Shown one piece after another: positions 45,665 to 54,339 of a stretch of 64,000 bases of DNA. Position numbers and translations under genes: made by a program. The notes under the pieces were generated by a model. That model was not told the DNA's origin and searched no databases. It saw only the letters and a list, made by a program, of their open reading frames with translations. How positions within the stretch are numbered: the stretch's first letter is position 1; each line of letters opens with the position of its first letter. Location: contig MKSV01000007.1 in NCBI GenBank assembly GCA_001897435.1, forward strand, positions 434,001 through 498,000, read 5' to 3'. Source of the stretch: Acidobacteriales bacterium 59-55 (GTDB taxonomy: Bacteria; Acidobacteriota; Terriglobia; Terriglobales; Acidobacteriaceae).

Positions 45665-46624
45665 ATGAGACTTGGAGTATTCACACCGTTATTGAGCCAG
45701 CTTTCCTTTGACGCTGTGCTGGGAAAGTTGACGTCGCTCGGCATTAATACGGTGGAGTTGGGAACAGGGAACTTTCCCGGCGACGCACATTGCAAGTTGT
45801 CCATGCTGGACGACGCCTCCGCGCTCAAGGAGTTCCAGCAGACGCTCGAGCGCCACAAGGTCAGCATCAGCGCCTTGAGCTGCCACGGAAACTCGCTGCA
45901 CCCCGACAAGGCCCAGGCGGCGCAGGCGCAGGAGGTAAACCGGAAGACGATCCTGCTCGCCGAAAAGCTCGGCGTCAAGACCATCGTCGACTTCTCCGGA
46001 TGCCCCGGCAGCTCCGCCAAATCCGCCTCGCCCAACTGGGTAACCTGCCCCTGGCCCCCGGAGTACCTCGAAATCCTCGCCTGGCAGTGGAAGGAAGTCG
46101 TCGAGCCCTTCTGGATCGAGCGGGCAAAGTTTGCCGAACAGCACGGCGTCCGGGTCGCGATCGAGATGCATCCCGGTTTCGTCGCCTACAGCCCGGAGAC
46201 GATGCTGCGCCTCCGCGCCGCCGCCGGTCCTTCCATCGGCTGCAACTACGACCCCAGCCACATGTTCTGGCAGAATATCGACCCCATCGCGGCGATCCGG
46301 GTCCTGGGCGATGCCATCTTCCACGTACATGCCAAGGATACGCAGATGTACCCGTCCAACCTGCCGAAGACTGGCGTCCTCGACACCAAGCCCTACACCG
46401 ACGAGCGCAATCGCGGCTGGATCTTCCGTACCTGCGGCTTTGGCCACGGAGCCGAGTGGTGGAAGGAGTTCGTCTCTACGCTCCGCATGTACGGATACGA
46501 CGATGTGCTCTCGATCGAGCACGAGGACAGCCTCCTCTCGCCGGATGAAGGCCTGACCAAGGCAGCCGATTTCCTGAATGAGATTGTGTTGAAGGAAAAG
46601 CCGACGGCGGCATGGTGGGTGTAG
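45665..46624 (+). CDS. sugar phosphate isomerase/epimerase (xylose-isomerase-like TIM barrel)
   Basis: 319 residues, cytoplasmic, ATG with GAGGAG upstream. It belongs to the AP-endonuclease-2 / xylose-isomerase-like superfamily: LGVFTPLLSQLSFDAVLGKL, then ISALSCHGNSLHPDKAQAAQ. Likely metal-binding residues are in VAIEMHPGF (Glu), NYDPSHMFWQ (Asp/His), FHVHAKDTQMY (His) and LSIEHEDSLL (Glu). Relatives act as epimerases or beta-eliminating lyases on keto-sugars. It follows the Gfo/Idh gene in the same direction, a frequent pairing where the oxidoreductase makes a keto-sugar. Confidence 0.88.
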   Translation: MRLGVFTPLLSQLSFDAVLGKLTSLGINTVELGTGNFPGDAHCKLSMLDDASALKEFQQTLERHKVSISALSCHGNSLHPDKAQAAQAQEVNRKTILLAEKLGVKTIVDFSGCPGSSAKSASPNWVTCPWPPEYLEILAWQWKEVVEPFWIERAKFAEQHGVRVAIEMHPGFVAYSPETMLRLRAAAGPSIGCNYDPSHMFWQNIDPIAAIRVLGDAIFHVHAKDTQMYPSNLPKTGVLDTKPYTDERNRGWIFRTCGFGHGAEWWKEFVSTLRMYGYDDVLSIEHEDSLLSPDEGLTKAADFLNEIVLKEKPTAAWWV

Positions 46625-46656
46625 TAGCCATTGCAGCGAAAAGCAATTTGAGTGAG

Positions 46657-46686
46657 ACTGGATCGGGCGATACTGGATCGGGCGAT
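46657..46686 (+). repeat. perfect tandem duplication of a 15-base unit
   Basis: ACTGGATCGGGCGAT occurs twice in direct succession between the TIM-barrel gene and the cytochrome gene. It is too short to assign a role and may be a slippage product. Confidence 0.7.
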
Positions 46687-46748
46687 ACCGAAACGAGATC
46701 GACTAACATATTGAGATTTTTGAATCGACGGGGTTCCTGACGGACGCT

Positions 46749-47855
46749 ATGAAAAAAATACCGGTAATCGCAATCACAACACTGGCGATGATCTTTGCCG
46801 CCTCTCGCGGCGGACTGACGCCGACCTATGCAGCGTCCGCGCAGCCCGCGGCTGCCCCCGCAGGGCAGGCCTCCGGAACAGACGCCGGAGCCGCGGTCTT
46901 CAAGCAGCACTGCGCGGTCTGTCATGGCGCGAATCGTCAGGGAACACCTCCGACATTTCCTTCCCTGATCGGCGTCGGCCAGCGGCTGACTCCTGCCCAG
47001 GAAGAGACCATGATCCACCAGGGCAAGGGAATTATGCCTGCCTTCCCCCAGATCAAGGGGCAGGAGTTGGCTTCGTTGCTCCACTTCCTCAACGATAGCG
47101 ATGCAGCTCCGGCTGCAAAGCCGGTAGCAGCAGTGCAGCCGCCTTCGGCCTCCGCGATACATGCCGCGCCGGGCACGGTACGGGCCGGCAGCGCGCTTTT
47201 TCAGCAGAACTGCGCCTTTTGCCACGGCCGTGATGCCGCCGGCGGAGAGAGCGGTCCTGACCTCACGCGTTCCAAGCTCGTCGCGACAGATCGACAGGGC
47301 ACGAAGATCGCGGAGGTGGTTCGCAATGGGCGAACCGATGGCGACAAGAAGATGCCGGCCTTCAAGTTCTCCGACGATCAGATAGCGGGCCTGGTCGCTT
47401 TCATCCATGACGAGACCCGGAAGGCGAACGCCAAGCCCGGCGGACGTCGCGGAGTTGATGTCGCGGATCTCCAGACTGGCAATGCCGCTGCCGGAAAACA
47501 ATACTTCGAAGGCCCCGGAGGGTGCACGAAGTGCCACTCCGCCGCGGGCGATCTGGCCCACGTCGCCTCGCGCTACGAAGGTCTGCAACTGGAGATGCGG
47601 ATGCTCTATCCGCGTGGAGCTAAATCGACGGTTGCCGTCACGCTCCCCTCGGGAGAGAAGTTCGATGGCACCCTCGCCTATCGCGATGAGTTCACCATCG
47701 GCCTGATCGACAAGACCGGGCAGTACCGGTCCTGGCCAACCGCTACGGTCAAGTACTCTGTCGATTCTCCGGCCGATGCTCACGTCGCTCAGTTCCCGAA
47801 GTACACCGACGCGGACATTCATAATCTGATGGCATATATCCAGACGCTGAAATAG
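46749..47855 (+). CDS. tri-haem c-type cytochrome
   Basis: 368 residues with a Sec signal. Three CXXCH haem sites are visible: CAVCH at 55-59, CAFCH at 155-159 and CTKCH at 259-263. The first two each sit in an ordinary class-I cytochrome domain with a distal Met candidate (GIMPAFPQI, KKMPAFKFS) and are joined by a Pro/Ala linker. The third domain is unusual: between its CXXCH and the C-terminal helix (DADIHNLMAYIQTLK) lies a beta-rich insert of about 80 residues (KSTVAVTLPSGEKFDGTLAY, FTIGLIDKTGQYRSW). It is 31 bases before the quinoprotein gene and is its likely electron acceptor. Confidence 0.92.
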   Translation: MKKIPVIAITTLAMIFAASRGGLTPTYAASAQPAAAPAGQASGTDAGAAVFKQHCAVCHGANRQGTPPTFPSLIGVGQRLTPAQEETMIHQGKGIMPAFPQIKGQELASLLHFLNDSDAAPAAKPVAAVQPPSASAIHAAPGTVRAGSALFQQNCAFCHGRDAAGGESGPDLTRSKLVATDRQGTKIAEVVRNGRTDGDKKMPAFKFSDDQIAGLVAFIHDETRKANAKPGGRRGVDVADLQTGNAAAGKQYFEGPGGCTKCHSAAGDLAHVASRYEGLQLEMRMLYPRGAKSTVAVTLPSGEKFDGTLAYRDEFTIGLIDKTGQYRSWPTATVKYSVDSPADAHVAQFPKYTDADIHNLMAYIQTLK

Positions 47856-47886
47856 GCGCTTCGATCTGCGCTTCGGAAGCATTGAC

Positions 47887-49464
47887 GTGGAAAGGTTTTG
47901 TCACAACATGCGGCTCGTAAAAAACGTTTTCTCTTTTGTTGCCGTGGCGGCCGCGATCCTCGCAATCGCACCCCTTGCGAATGCGCAGAACCTTACCTCT
48001 GCCGGGCTTCTGAAGCCGACAGCCGACAGTTGGCCCACCTACCACGGGGACTACACCGGCCGCCGTCATAGCTCCCTGACCCAGATCACAAAGGAGAACG
48101 TTCAGAATCTCGGTCTTGCGTGGGCCTTTCAGACCAACCAGGGCGCGGCCATCAAGTCTTCGCCGCTGGTGGTCGACGGCGTGATGTACTTCACCGTTCC
48201 CGACAACGTCTGGGCGGTGGACGCGCATACCGGCCACCAGATCTGGCACTATGAATATCCGCCCAACAAGGGACTTCATATCGGCCAACGCGGCATCGGC
48301 ATGTACAAGGGCTGGCTGTACTTCATGACGCCGGACGCCCACATGGTCTCTCTCAACGCGAAGGACGGCACTGTTCGTTGGAACATAGTCGTCGCCGATG
48401 TCAACCTCGGCTATTGGACGTCGATGGCACCGCTAATCGTCGGCAACCATGTCCTCGCCGGCGTCTCCGGCGACTTCGACAATCTGCGCGGCTATCTCAA
48501 GGCGATCGATCCTGAGACCGGCAAGACCCAGTGGACCTGGTACGCCACCGAGCCGGTCGGAACTCCCAATAAGGCGAGCGGCGGCAATACCTGGATGACG
48601 GGAACCTACGATCCCGAACTCAACCTCATCTACTGGGGCACAGGCAATCCTACGCCCGTGCTCAAGGGCACACCCCGTCCCGGCGACAATCTCTATACCT
48701 GCAGCATCGTAGCCCTGAACCCGGACACGGGAAAGCTTGCGTGGGCGTTCCAGGTCTCTCCCCACGATACCCACGACTGGGACGCCGCCGAGGTTCCTGT
48801 ACTGGTCGACGCGGACTTCAACGGCAAGCCCCGCAAGATGCTCATGCAGGCCTCGCGTAACGGTTACTTCTTCGTGCTTGACCGGACCAACGGGAAAAGC
48901 CTGCTCACCACCCCCTTCGGCCCGGTGAACTGGTCTCTCGGCATCGACAAGCAGGGCCGCCCCATTCCCAATCCGGAGAAGGAGCCAGCGCCGGACGGTC
49001 GCCTGATCGCGCCCGATGAGGGCGGCCTCACCAACTTCCGCTCCCCCAGCTTTGACCCCAAGACCGGCCTCTTCATCGTCAGCGCTCGTCCCAGTTGGAG
49101 TATCTACTTCGCCAAGCCCGCGGACGGCACCTACGGCTGGGCCGGCGCCGACTACGGCGTCTGGGGCAAGGGTGTCATCAAGGCGATCGATTACAAGACC
49201 GGAAAGACTCGCTGGAGCCATGAGATCGGCCAGGGATCAAGCACAGGCGTCCTGACCACGGCCACCGGTGTCACCTTCACCGGAGACGCCGAAGGAAATC
49301 TTCTCGCCCTCGACACCGCGAATGGCAAGACACTCTGGCACTCCGGAACCGGGTCGCAGATCGCAACCTCTCCCATCACCTACGAGCTCGATGGCCGCCA
49401 GTATGTGGTCACGGGCAGCGGCGGTGTACTATTTGCGTGGGCGTTGCCGGACGCGCATCGCTGA
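47887..49464 (+). CDS. quinoprotein alcohol dehydrogenase-like beta-propeller
   Basis: 525 residues (GTG 47887 with GGAAG upstream; ATG 47908 is a possible alternative that shortens the signal peptide's n-region). The eight-bladed PQQ-dehydrogenase propeller is recognisable from WPTYHGDYTGRRHSSLTQI, VWAVDAHTGHQIWHYEY, LIYWGTGNPTPVL (cofactor/Ca-site Asn) and SPHDTHDWDAAEVPVLVD (catalytic Asp region). The vicinal Cys-Cys disulfide that normally precedes the 'NRG' segment is absent: the region reads GLHIGQRGIGMYKGWLYF. Acidobacterial homologues of this kind have been described as quinoproteins in genomes without PQQ synthesis, so cofactor use is uncertain. The upstream cytochrome gene suggests a periplasmic oxidation chain. 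Confidence 0.88.
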   Translation: MERFCHNMRLVKNVFSFVAVAAAILAIAPLANAQNLTSAGLLKPTADSWPTYHGDYTGRRHSSLTQITKENVQNLGLAWAFQTNQGAAIKSSPLVVDGVMYFTVPDNVWAVDAHTGHQIWHYEYPPNKGLHIGQRGIGMYKGWLYFMTPDAHMVSLNAKDGTVRWNIVVADVNLGYWTSMAPLIVGNHVLAGVSGDFDNLRGYLKAIDPETGKTQWTWYATEPVGTPNKASGGNTWMTGTYDPELNLIYWGTGNPTPVLKGTPRPGDNLYTCSIVALNPDTGKLAWAFQVSPHDTHDWDAAEVPVLVDADFNGKPRKMLMQASRNGYFFVLDRTNGKSLLTTPFGPVNWSLGIDKQGRPIPNPEKEPAPDGRLIAPDEGGLTNFRSPSFDPKTGLFIVSARPSWSIYFAKPADGTYGWAGADYGVWGKGVIKAIDYKTGKTRWSHEIGQGSSTGVLTTATGVTFTGDAEGNLLALDTANGKTLWHSGTGSQIATSPITYELDGRQYVVTGSGGVLFAWALPDAHR

Positions 49465-49554
49465 GTTTTTCCGGACAAGCCGCAGAAGAGTGACAAACAT
49501 TCGGGAGATACTTTCCGTCGCAGCGCATCTCGCATTACACTTACCGAGCCAACT

Positions 49555-50421
<867 letters not shown>

Positions 50422-50489
50422 CGCCGCGACTGATCGAGCGGTAGGGCGATCGGCTTGGCTTGCTCGAAGGATTGGCGTAGAAAAAACAG

Positions 50490-52106
50490 ATGAAGATTCT
50501 GACGGCTGAGGAGATGCAGGCGACAGACCGCCGGACGGCAGAAGCGTTCGGCATTCCGCTGGCATCGTTGATGGAGCATGCCGGCGCGGCGGTGGCAGTG
50601 TTCTGCCTGCGCCAGTATCCGGCAGCACAGCGAATCACGGTCCTCTGCGGCAAGGGAAACAATGGTGGCGATGGTCTCGTCGCCGCTCGCCTGCTCACGG
50701 ATGCGGGTAGGGACGTGCGCGTGGCTCTGTTTGCCCACGGGAACGATCTGCGCGGAGAAGCGGCCGCTGCTCTCGCCCGCTTGCAGCGCGAGGCTCCCAC
50801 CGTCGCGCTCGTCGAAGTTCTCGATGCAGAAGGCATACCCGATGTGCTGAATGCAGCCGATCTGTGCATCGACGCCGTTCTGGGAACAGGATTCAAGCCG
50901 CCTCTGCGCGGCCTCGCTATTGCCGTTCGTGATCTCCTCAACGGCGTCGGCGTCCCTGTAGTCGCGGTCGATCTGCCATCGGGATGGGACGCGGATTCGC
51001 TCGATCAGACGATGGAAGAAGCCTTCCGAGCCGACGCCGTCGTCACTTTCACGGCTCCGAAGCTGGCGCATGTCTTCGGCCATCTGACGGCGGAGACGTC
51101 TGGGCCAGTCGTGCTCGCGGAGATCGGATCGCCTGATGAAGCGGTGCAGTCGAAGGCCGCGCTGACCTGGACAGGAAGCTCGAAGTCGCTGGCGGAGCAG
51201 CCCCGCGCCGTCAACACCAACAAGGGAAAATTCGGGCACGTTCTCATCGCCGGCGGAAGCTGGGGCAAGGCCGGTGCTCCCGCCATGGCATCGCTGGCTG
51301 CACTTCGGTCGGGAGCCGGTCTGGTGACGGCGGCCGTCGTCGACAGCATCGTCGCCATCGTTGCCGGCATCGCTCCGGAGCTGATGGTGTCTCCTCTCAA
51401 AGAGAGCGGAAGGGAAGTCTCGCTGGTCAACCTCGAACCTGAGCGGCTCGATCGCCTGATGAAAGGGATCACCGTCCTCGCGGTGGGGCCGGGGTTGGGA
51501 ACAGCAGGCGATGCCTCGGAGTTCGCGCGGCAGGTAGTTTCGCGGACGAGCGTGCCTGTGGTCATCGATGCCGACGGCCTGAACGCCTTCGCCGGGAAGG
51601 CGGAGTTGTTGCAAGGCAAAGGCCGGACGATGGTCCTGACACCGCACCCCGGCGAGATGGCGCGGCTAGCCGGGATGACCGTCAAAGAGGTCGAGTCGGA
51701 TCGCATCGGCCTGGCGCGGCGGTGTGCTGTCGAGCATCAGGTGACTCTGGTGCTGAAGGGATGGCGGACGCTGGTAGCGCATCCCGATGGCCGCGTCGCG
51801 GTCAACACAACGGGCAATCCCTCCATGGCCAAGGGCGGCAGCGGCGATATCCTGACCGGCATCGTAGCCGCCATGTTGGCGCAGTTTCCCGATGATGTGG
51901 CGCGTGCGGTCGAGGCCGCGGTCTATCTCCACGGGCTGGCCGGAGATTTTGCGGCTCACGCCATGGACGAACATACCGTTCTCGCAACCGATACGGTTAC
52001 ACATCTGTCGGATGCGTTCCGGTATCGGGTAAAAGATGCCGACGGCCTGACATGGATCTGCGGCTTGAACCGGCATGAGTCGAAAAAACATAGAATGGAA
52101 GAATGA
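50490..52106 (+). CDS. nnr: bifunctional NAD(P)HX epimerase/dehydratase
   Basis: A 538-residue repair enzyme that rescues hydrated NADH/NADPH. The N-terminal YjeF epimerase domain (residues ~1-215) has LTAEEMQATDRRTAEAFGIP, VLCGKGNNGGDGLVAARLL and VVAVDLPSGWDADS. The C-terminal ADP-dependent dehydratase, of ribokinase-like fold, has VLIAGGSWGKAGAPAMASLA, VLAVGPGLGTAG, MVLTPHPGEMARLAG and the phosphate-binding AKGGSGDILTGIVAAMLAQF (near residue 449). Its TGA overlaps the ATG of the TsaE gene, the common bacterial pairing. Confidence 0.95.
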   Translation: MKILTAEEMQATDRRTAEAFGIPLASLMEHAGAAVAVFCLRQYPAAQRITVLCGKGNNGGDGLVAARLLTDAGRDVRVALFAHGNDLRGEAAAALARLQREAPTVALVEVLDAEGIPDVLNAADLCIDAVLGTGFKPPLRGLAIAVRDLLNGVGVPVVAVDLPSGWDADSLDQTMEEAFRADAVVTFTAPKLAHVFGHLTAETSGPVVLAEIGSPDEAVQSKAALTWTGSSKSLAEQPRAVNTNKGKFGHVLIAGGSWGKAGAPAMASLAALRSGAGLVTAAVVDSIVAIVAGIAPELMVSPLKESGREVSLVNLEPERLDRLMKGITVLAVGPGLGTAGDASEFARQVVSRTSVPVVIDADGLNAFAGKAELLQGKGRTMVLTPHPGEMARLAGMTVKEVESDRIGLARRCAVEHQVTLVLKGWRTLVAHPDGRVAVNTTGNPSMAKGGSGDILTGIVAAMLAQFPDDVARAVEAAVYLHGLAGDFAAHAMDEHTVLATDTVTHLSDAFRYRVKDADGLTWICGLNRHESKKHRMEE

Positions 52107-52555
52107 AAGAGAAGTTGCGCGAGAAGCGGTTCAGAACGAGGTCGGTAGCCGGTACGCTGGCGTTGGGAGAGACGATAGCGGAGATTCTCCGGCCTCCCAA
52201 ATTGGTGATCCTCTCAGGCGAGGTCGGCGCGGGCAAGACGACGCTGGTCAAGGGAATCGCGGCCGCGCTGGGCGCGGCCTTCGAGGACGACGTCACCAGC
52301 CCGACCTTCACCCTCGTGCACGAGTACGAAGGGCCGACCATCCATCTCTTCCATCTCGACCTCTACCGGCTGGAGACCGAAGAGCAGATCGCCGTCCTCG
52401 GTCTCGAGGAGATGATCTCCGAGCCCAATGCGCTCGTATTGGTGGAGTGGGGCGAGCGCTTCGAGAGCGTCGTCAACCTGGCCGACGCGGAGATTGTCAT
52501 GGAACACGGCGAAGGCGACGAGCGGGGCATGATCGTACGCTGGAGAGATGAGTGA
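52103..52555 (+). CDS. tsaE: tRNA t6A biosynthesis ATPase TsaE
   Basis: 150 residues. The Walker A GEVGAGKTTLVKGIAAAL is near residue 39; DDVTSPTFTLVHEYEG and LFHLDLYRLETEEQIAVLGL are the family signatures, followed by LVLVEWGERF. It energises the TsaB/TsaD complex that makes N6-threonylcarbamoyladenosine on ANN-decoding tRNAs. It overlaps the nnr gene by ATGA. No tsaB or tsaD is in the window. Confidence 0.95.
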   Translation: MKEKLREKRFRTRSVAGTLALGETIAEILRPPKLVILSGEVGAGKTTLVKGIAAALGAAFEDDVTSPTFTLVHEYEGPTIHLFHLDLYRLETEEQIAVLGLEEMISEPNALVLVEWGERFESVVNLADAEIVMEHGEGDERGMIVRWRDE

Positions 52556-52640
52556 ACCTGCTTCCGGCGAGATCTTCATGGTCTTTCGTACGCCGTCGCT
52601 GTCGCGAGACAAGAGTATCGTGACTGAGAGGAGGCTTGCC

Positions 52641-53072
52641 ATGAGGAAAGTATTTTGGCCGGTTCTATTTCTTCTGATGCTGGCTGCTGTAATGGCCTCG
52701 CCGGCGCGCTTGCGGGCTTTGGATAAACCGGAGGCCGCGGCGCAGAAGGCAGCCGAATCGTGGCTGGTTCTCACCGATGCCGGGAAGTATGCGGAGAGCT
52801 GGAACACCGCTTCGAGAATGTTCAAAGCGGGAGTCACCGAGGAGCAGTGGCAGAGCGCGATGCACCGGTACCGCGATCCGCTGGGAGCGGTAAAGTCGCG
52901 CAAGCTGAGTAGCGCGACCCCTCGAAAGTCCTTGCCCGGAGTTCCCGACGGAGACTACGTGGTCTTTCGTTTCGCTTCGAGCTTCGAGCACAAGCAGGCC
53001 GCAACGGAGACAGTGACCGAGCAGATGGAAAAGGACGGAAGCTGGCGAATTGCTGGGTACTTCATCCAGTAG
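52641..53072 (+). CDS. DUF4019-domain secreted protein
   Basis: ATG 52641 has GAGGAGG about 7 bases upstream and starts a signal peptide (FWPVLFLLMLAAVMASPARL), so it is chosen over the longer frame from 52548. The mature ~115 residues match DUF4019: AQKAAESWLVLTDAGKYAES, MFKAGVTEEQWQSAMHRYRD, PLGAVKSRKLSSAT, GDYVVFRFASSFEHKQAATE, DGSWRIAGYFIQ. Function unknown; the fold is probably NTF2-like. The 3' end overlaps the convergent methyltransferase gene by 11 bases. Confidence 0.88.
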   Translation: MRKVFWPVLFLLMLAAVMASPARLRALDKPEAAAQKAAESWLVLTDAGKYAESWNTASRMFKAGVTEEQWQSAMHRYRDPLGAVKSRKLSSATPRKSLPGVPDGDYVVFRFASSFEHKQAATETVTEQMEKDGSWRIAGYFIQ

Positions 53073-53841
53073 CGGGCCTGCTGGACCGCCCCATATACCG
53101 GTAGATCGCGCACTCTTCGTCGCCGGTAGATCCGTACTCTTCCTGTTGCGCGATGGCCGCAAGGTCCGCCGCGTGATCCTCCGGCGACATGGCGACCGAG
53201 CCGGCGAAAAGACCGCTAAACGCCGGATGCTCGTCAAGAACGGTGCGGCACTCGGCGTTGACATAGAGAAGGTCGAGCATCCCCGGCCGCTTTGCGAACT
53301 GCGTCTCGATGCGGCGCAGCAACCGCTTCAACACCGGCGCTTCGAAGGGGTGGAAGAGGAAGGCCAGCGTCGGCGTCCGGGGAAAGTCGAAGGTCAGTGC
53401 ATCCTCTTCAATGAGCCGCGCCGGCGCCAATCGCGATGCCGTGCTGTCGGTAGCATGGCTCGCGCTCCAGTGATCGAGATTCTGCCGGGCGACGGCAGCC
53501 ATGGCGGGGTTCAACTCGATGCCGATGACCTCGCGGAACGGCAGTTGGCTGGCCACCAGCATGGCTCGGCCCTTGCCTGCGCCGATATCGACGAAGGTGT
53601 ACTCGTGAATGGGACAGGGTGGCGGCGTCTCGCGCCACAGCTTGATCAGCCTGCGCAGAATGCTGGGTGCGACGCCGTAGTAGGCCGTCACATGCTCATC
53701 GTTAGGGTGGCCGGTGACGAGATTGGCGGCAGGAACAAGCCCACTGGTCTCCACTCCGTAAATCTGATCGAAGGGATGGATCGGGACGGCGGTCGCTTTC
53801 AGCAGATCGCGTGGACGAATGGGAGTGATCTTTGCAGGCAT
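53062..53841 (-). CDS. class I SAM-dependent methyltransferase-like protein
   Basis: 259 residues. The SAM-binding motif I is FVDIGAGKGRAMLVASQLP near residue 85, followed by EVIGIELNPAMAAVARQNLD (motif post-I acidic residue). A later strand reads LAFLFHPFEAPVLKRLL, in the position of motif IV. An N-terminal ~75-residue segment (HPFDQIYGVETSGLVPAANL, AYYGVAPSILRRLIKLWRE) is shared with uncharacterised acidobacterial and proteobacterial methyltransferases. The target is unknown. It overlaps the DUF4019 gene tail-to-tail. Confidence 0.85.
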   Translation of the reverse strand: MPAKITPIRPRDLLKATAVPIHPFDQIYGVETSGLVPAANLVTGHPNDEHVTAYYGVAPSILRRLIKLWRETPPPCPIHEYTFVDIGAGKGRAMLVASQLPFREVIGIELNPAMAAVARQNLDHWSASHATDSTASRLAPARLIEEDALTFDFPRTPTLAFLFHPFEAPVLKRLLRRIETQFAKRPGMLDLLYVNAECRTVLDEHPAFSGLFAGSVAMSPEDHAADLAAIAQQEEYGSTGDEECAIYRYMGRSSRPATG

Positions 53842-53879
53842 GGCTCAGGGAACCTCTGATTAAGTCCGGTTCTGTTAAG

Positions 53880-53934
53880 GGTACGGCTTTAGCCGTGCCG
53901 CGAGTGGCTTGACTGCAACACGGCTTTAGCCGCT
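53880..53934. repeat. two REP-like palindromes, ACGGCTTTAGCCGT type
   Basis: ACGGCT-TT-AGCCGT (53883-53896), extendable by GG/CC pairs, and CGGCT-TT-AGCCG (53921-53932) lie 25 bases apart in the gap between the methyltransferase and DUF59 genes. Such GGCTTTAGCC palindromes are typical dispersed intergenic elements. Confidence 0.65.
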
Positions 53935-53967
53935 GAGGGCATCTTCTGATACTTAATCAAACCTTCC

Positions 53968-54339
53968 TCAGAGAATCTCGATCAATCCGGGATTGCTGTC
54001 GAGACCCAGCATTCTGCGTCCATCCGGTGTGATGTGATTCGGCGTCCATCGCGGAGTGTCGAGAATCGTGACCGCCGTCGTGCCCACGGCTTCGAGTCCC
54101 GCCAGTCGGTTGACGATCTGGGCGCGGGTCTGCGCCTCGGTCGCTTCGCTGGGATTGGTAAGAATCAGGGCAATCTTAACGATGTGCTTTTGCGGCACCC
54201 CGGCAATGCCCGTTCCCGGCGCGTCAAGATCGTGCTCGATGGCGATCGAGCGAATCAGTCCGAGATCGACGACATTACAGCGTAACTCGGGATCGTAGCA
54301 ATCACGAAGAGCGTCAAGAACTTCGGCTTCGGTGAGCAT
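53968..54339 (-). CDS. DUF59/MIP18-family Fe-S assembly factor (SufT-like)
   Basis: 123 residues. LTEAEVLDALRDCYDPELRC and NVVDLGLIRSI form the DUF59 core ('al..v.DPE...nivdLGLi'), then IVKIALILTNPSEATEAQTR. The usual (T/S)..CP segment is changed: the cysteine-containing motif between NPS and the helix is lost. The C-terminal TILDTPRWTPNHITPDGRRM is the conserved W.P..i...gr. part. These proteins help insert iron-sulfur clusters. The ATG directly abuts the stop of the polyprenyl synthase gene (TAA-ATG), so they are probably co-transcribed. Confidence 0.85.
   Translation of the reverse strand: MLTEAEVLDALRDCYDPELRCNVVDLGLIRSIAIEHDLDAPGTGIAGVPQKHIVKIALILTNPSEATEAQTRAQIVNRLAGLEAVGTTAVTILDTPRWTPNHITPDGRRMLGLDSNPGLIEIL

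Noticed and set aside
45689..46522. 277-codon open frame on the minus strand
   Set aside because: Antisense to the xylose-isomerase-like gene with intact metal-ligand motifs.
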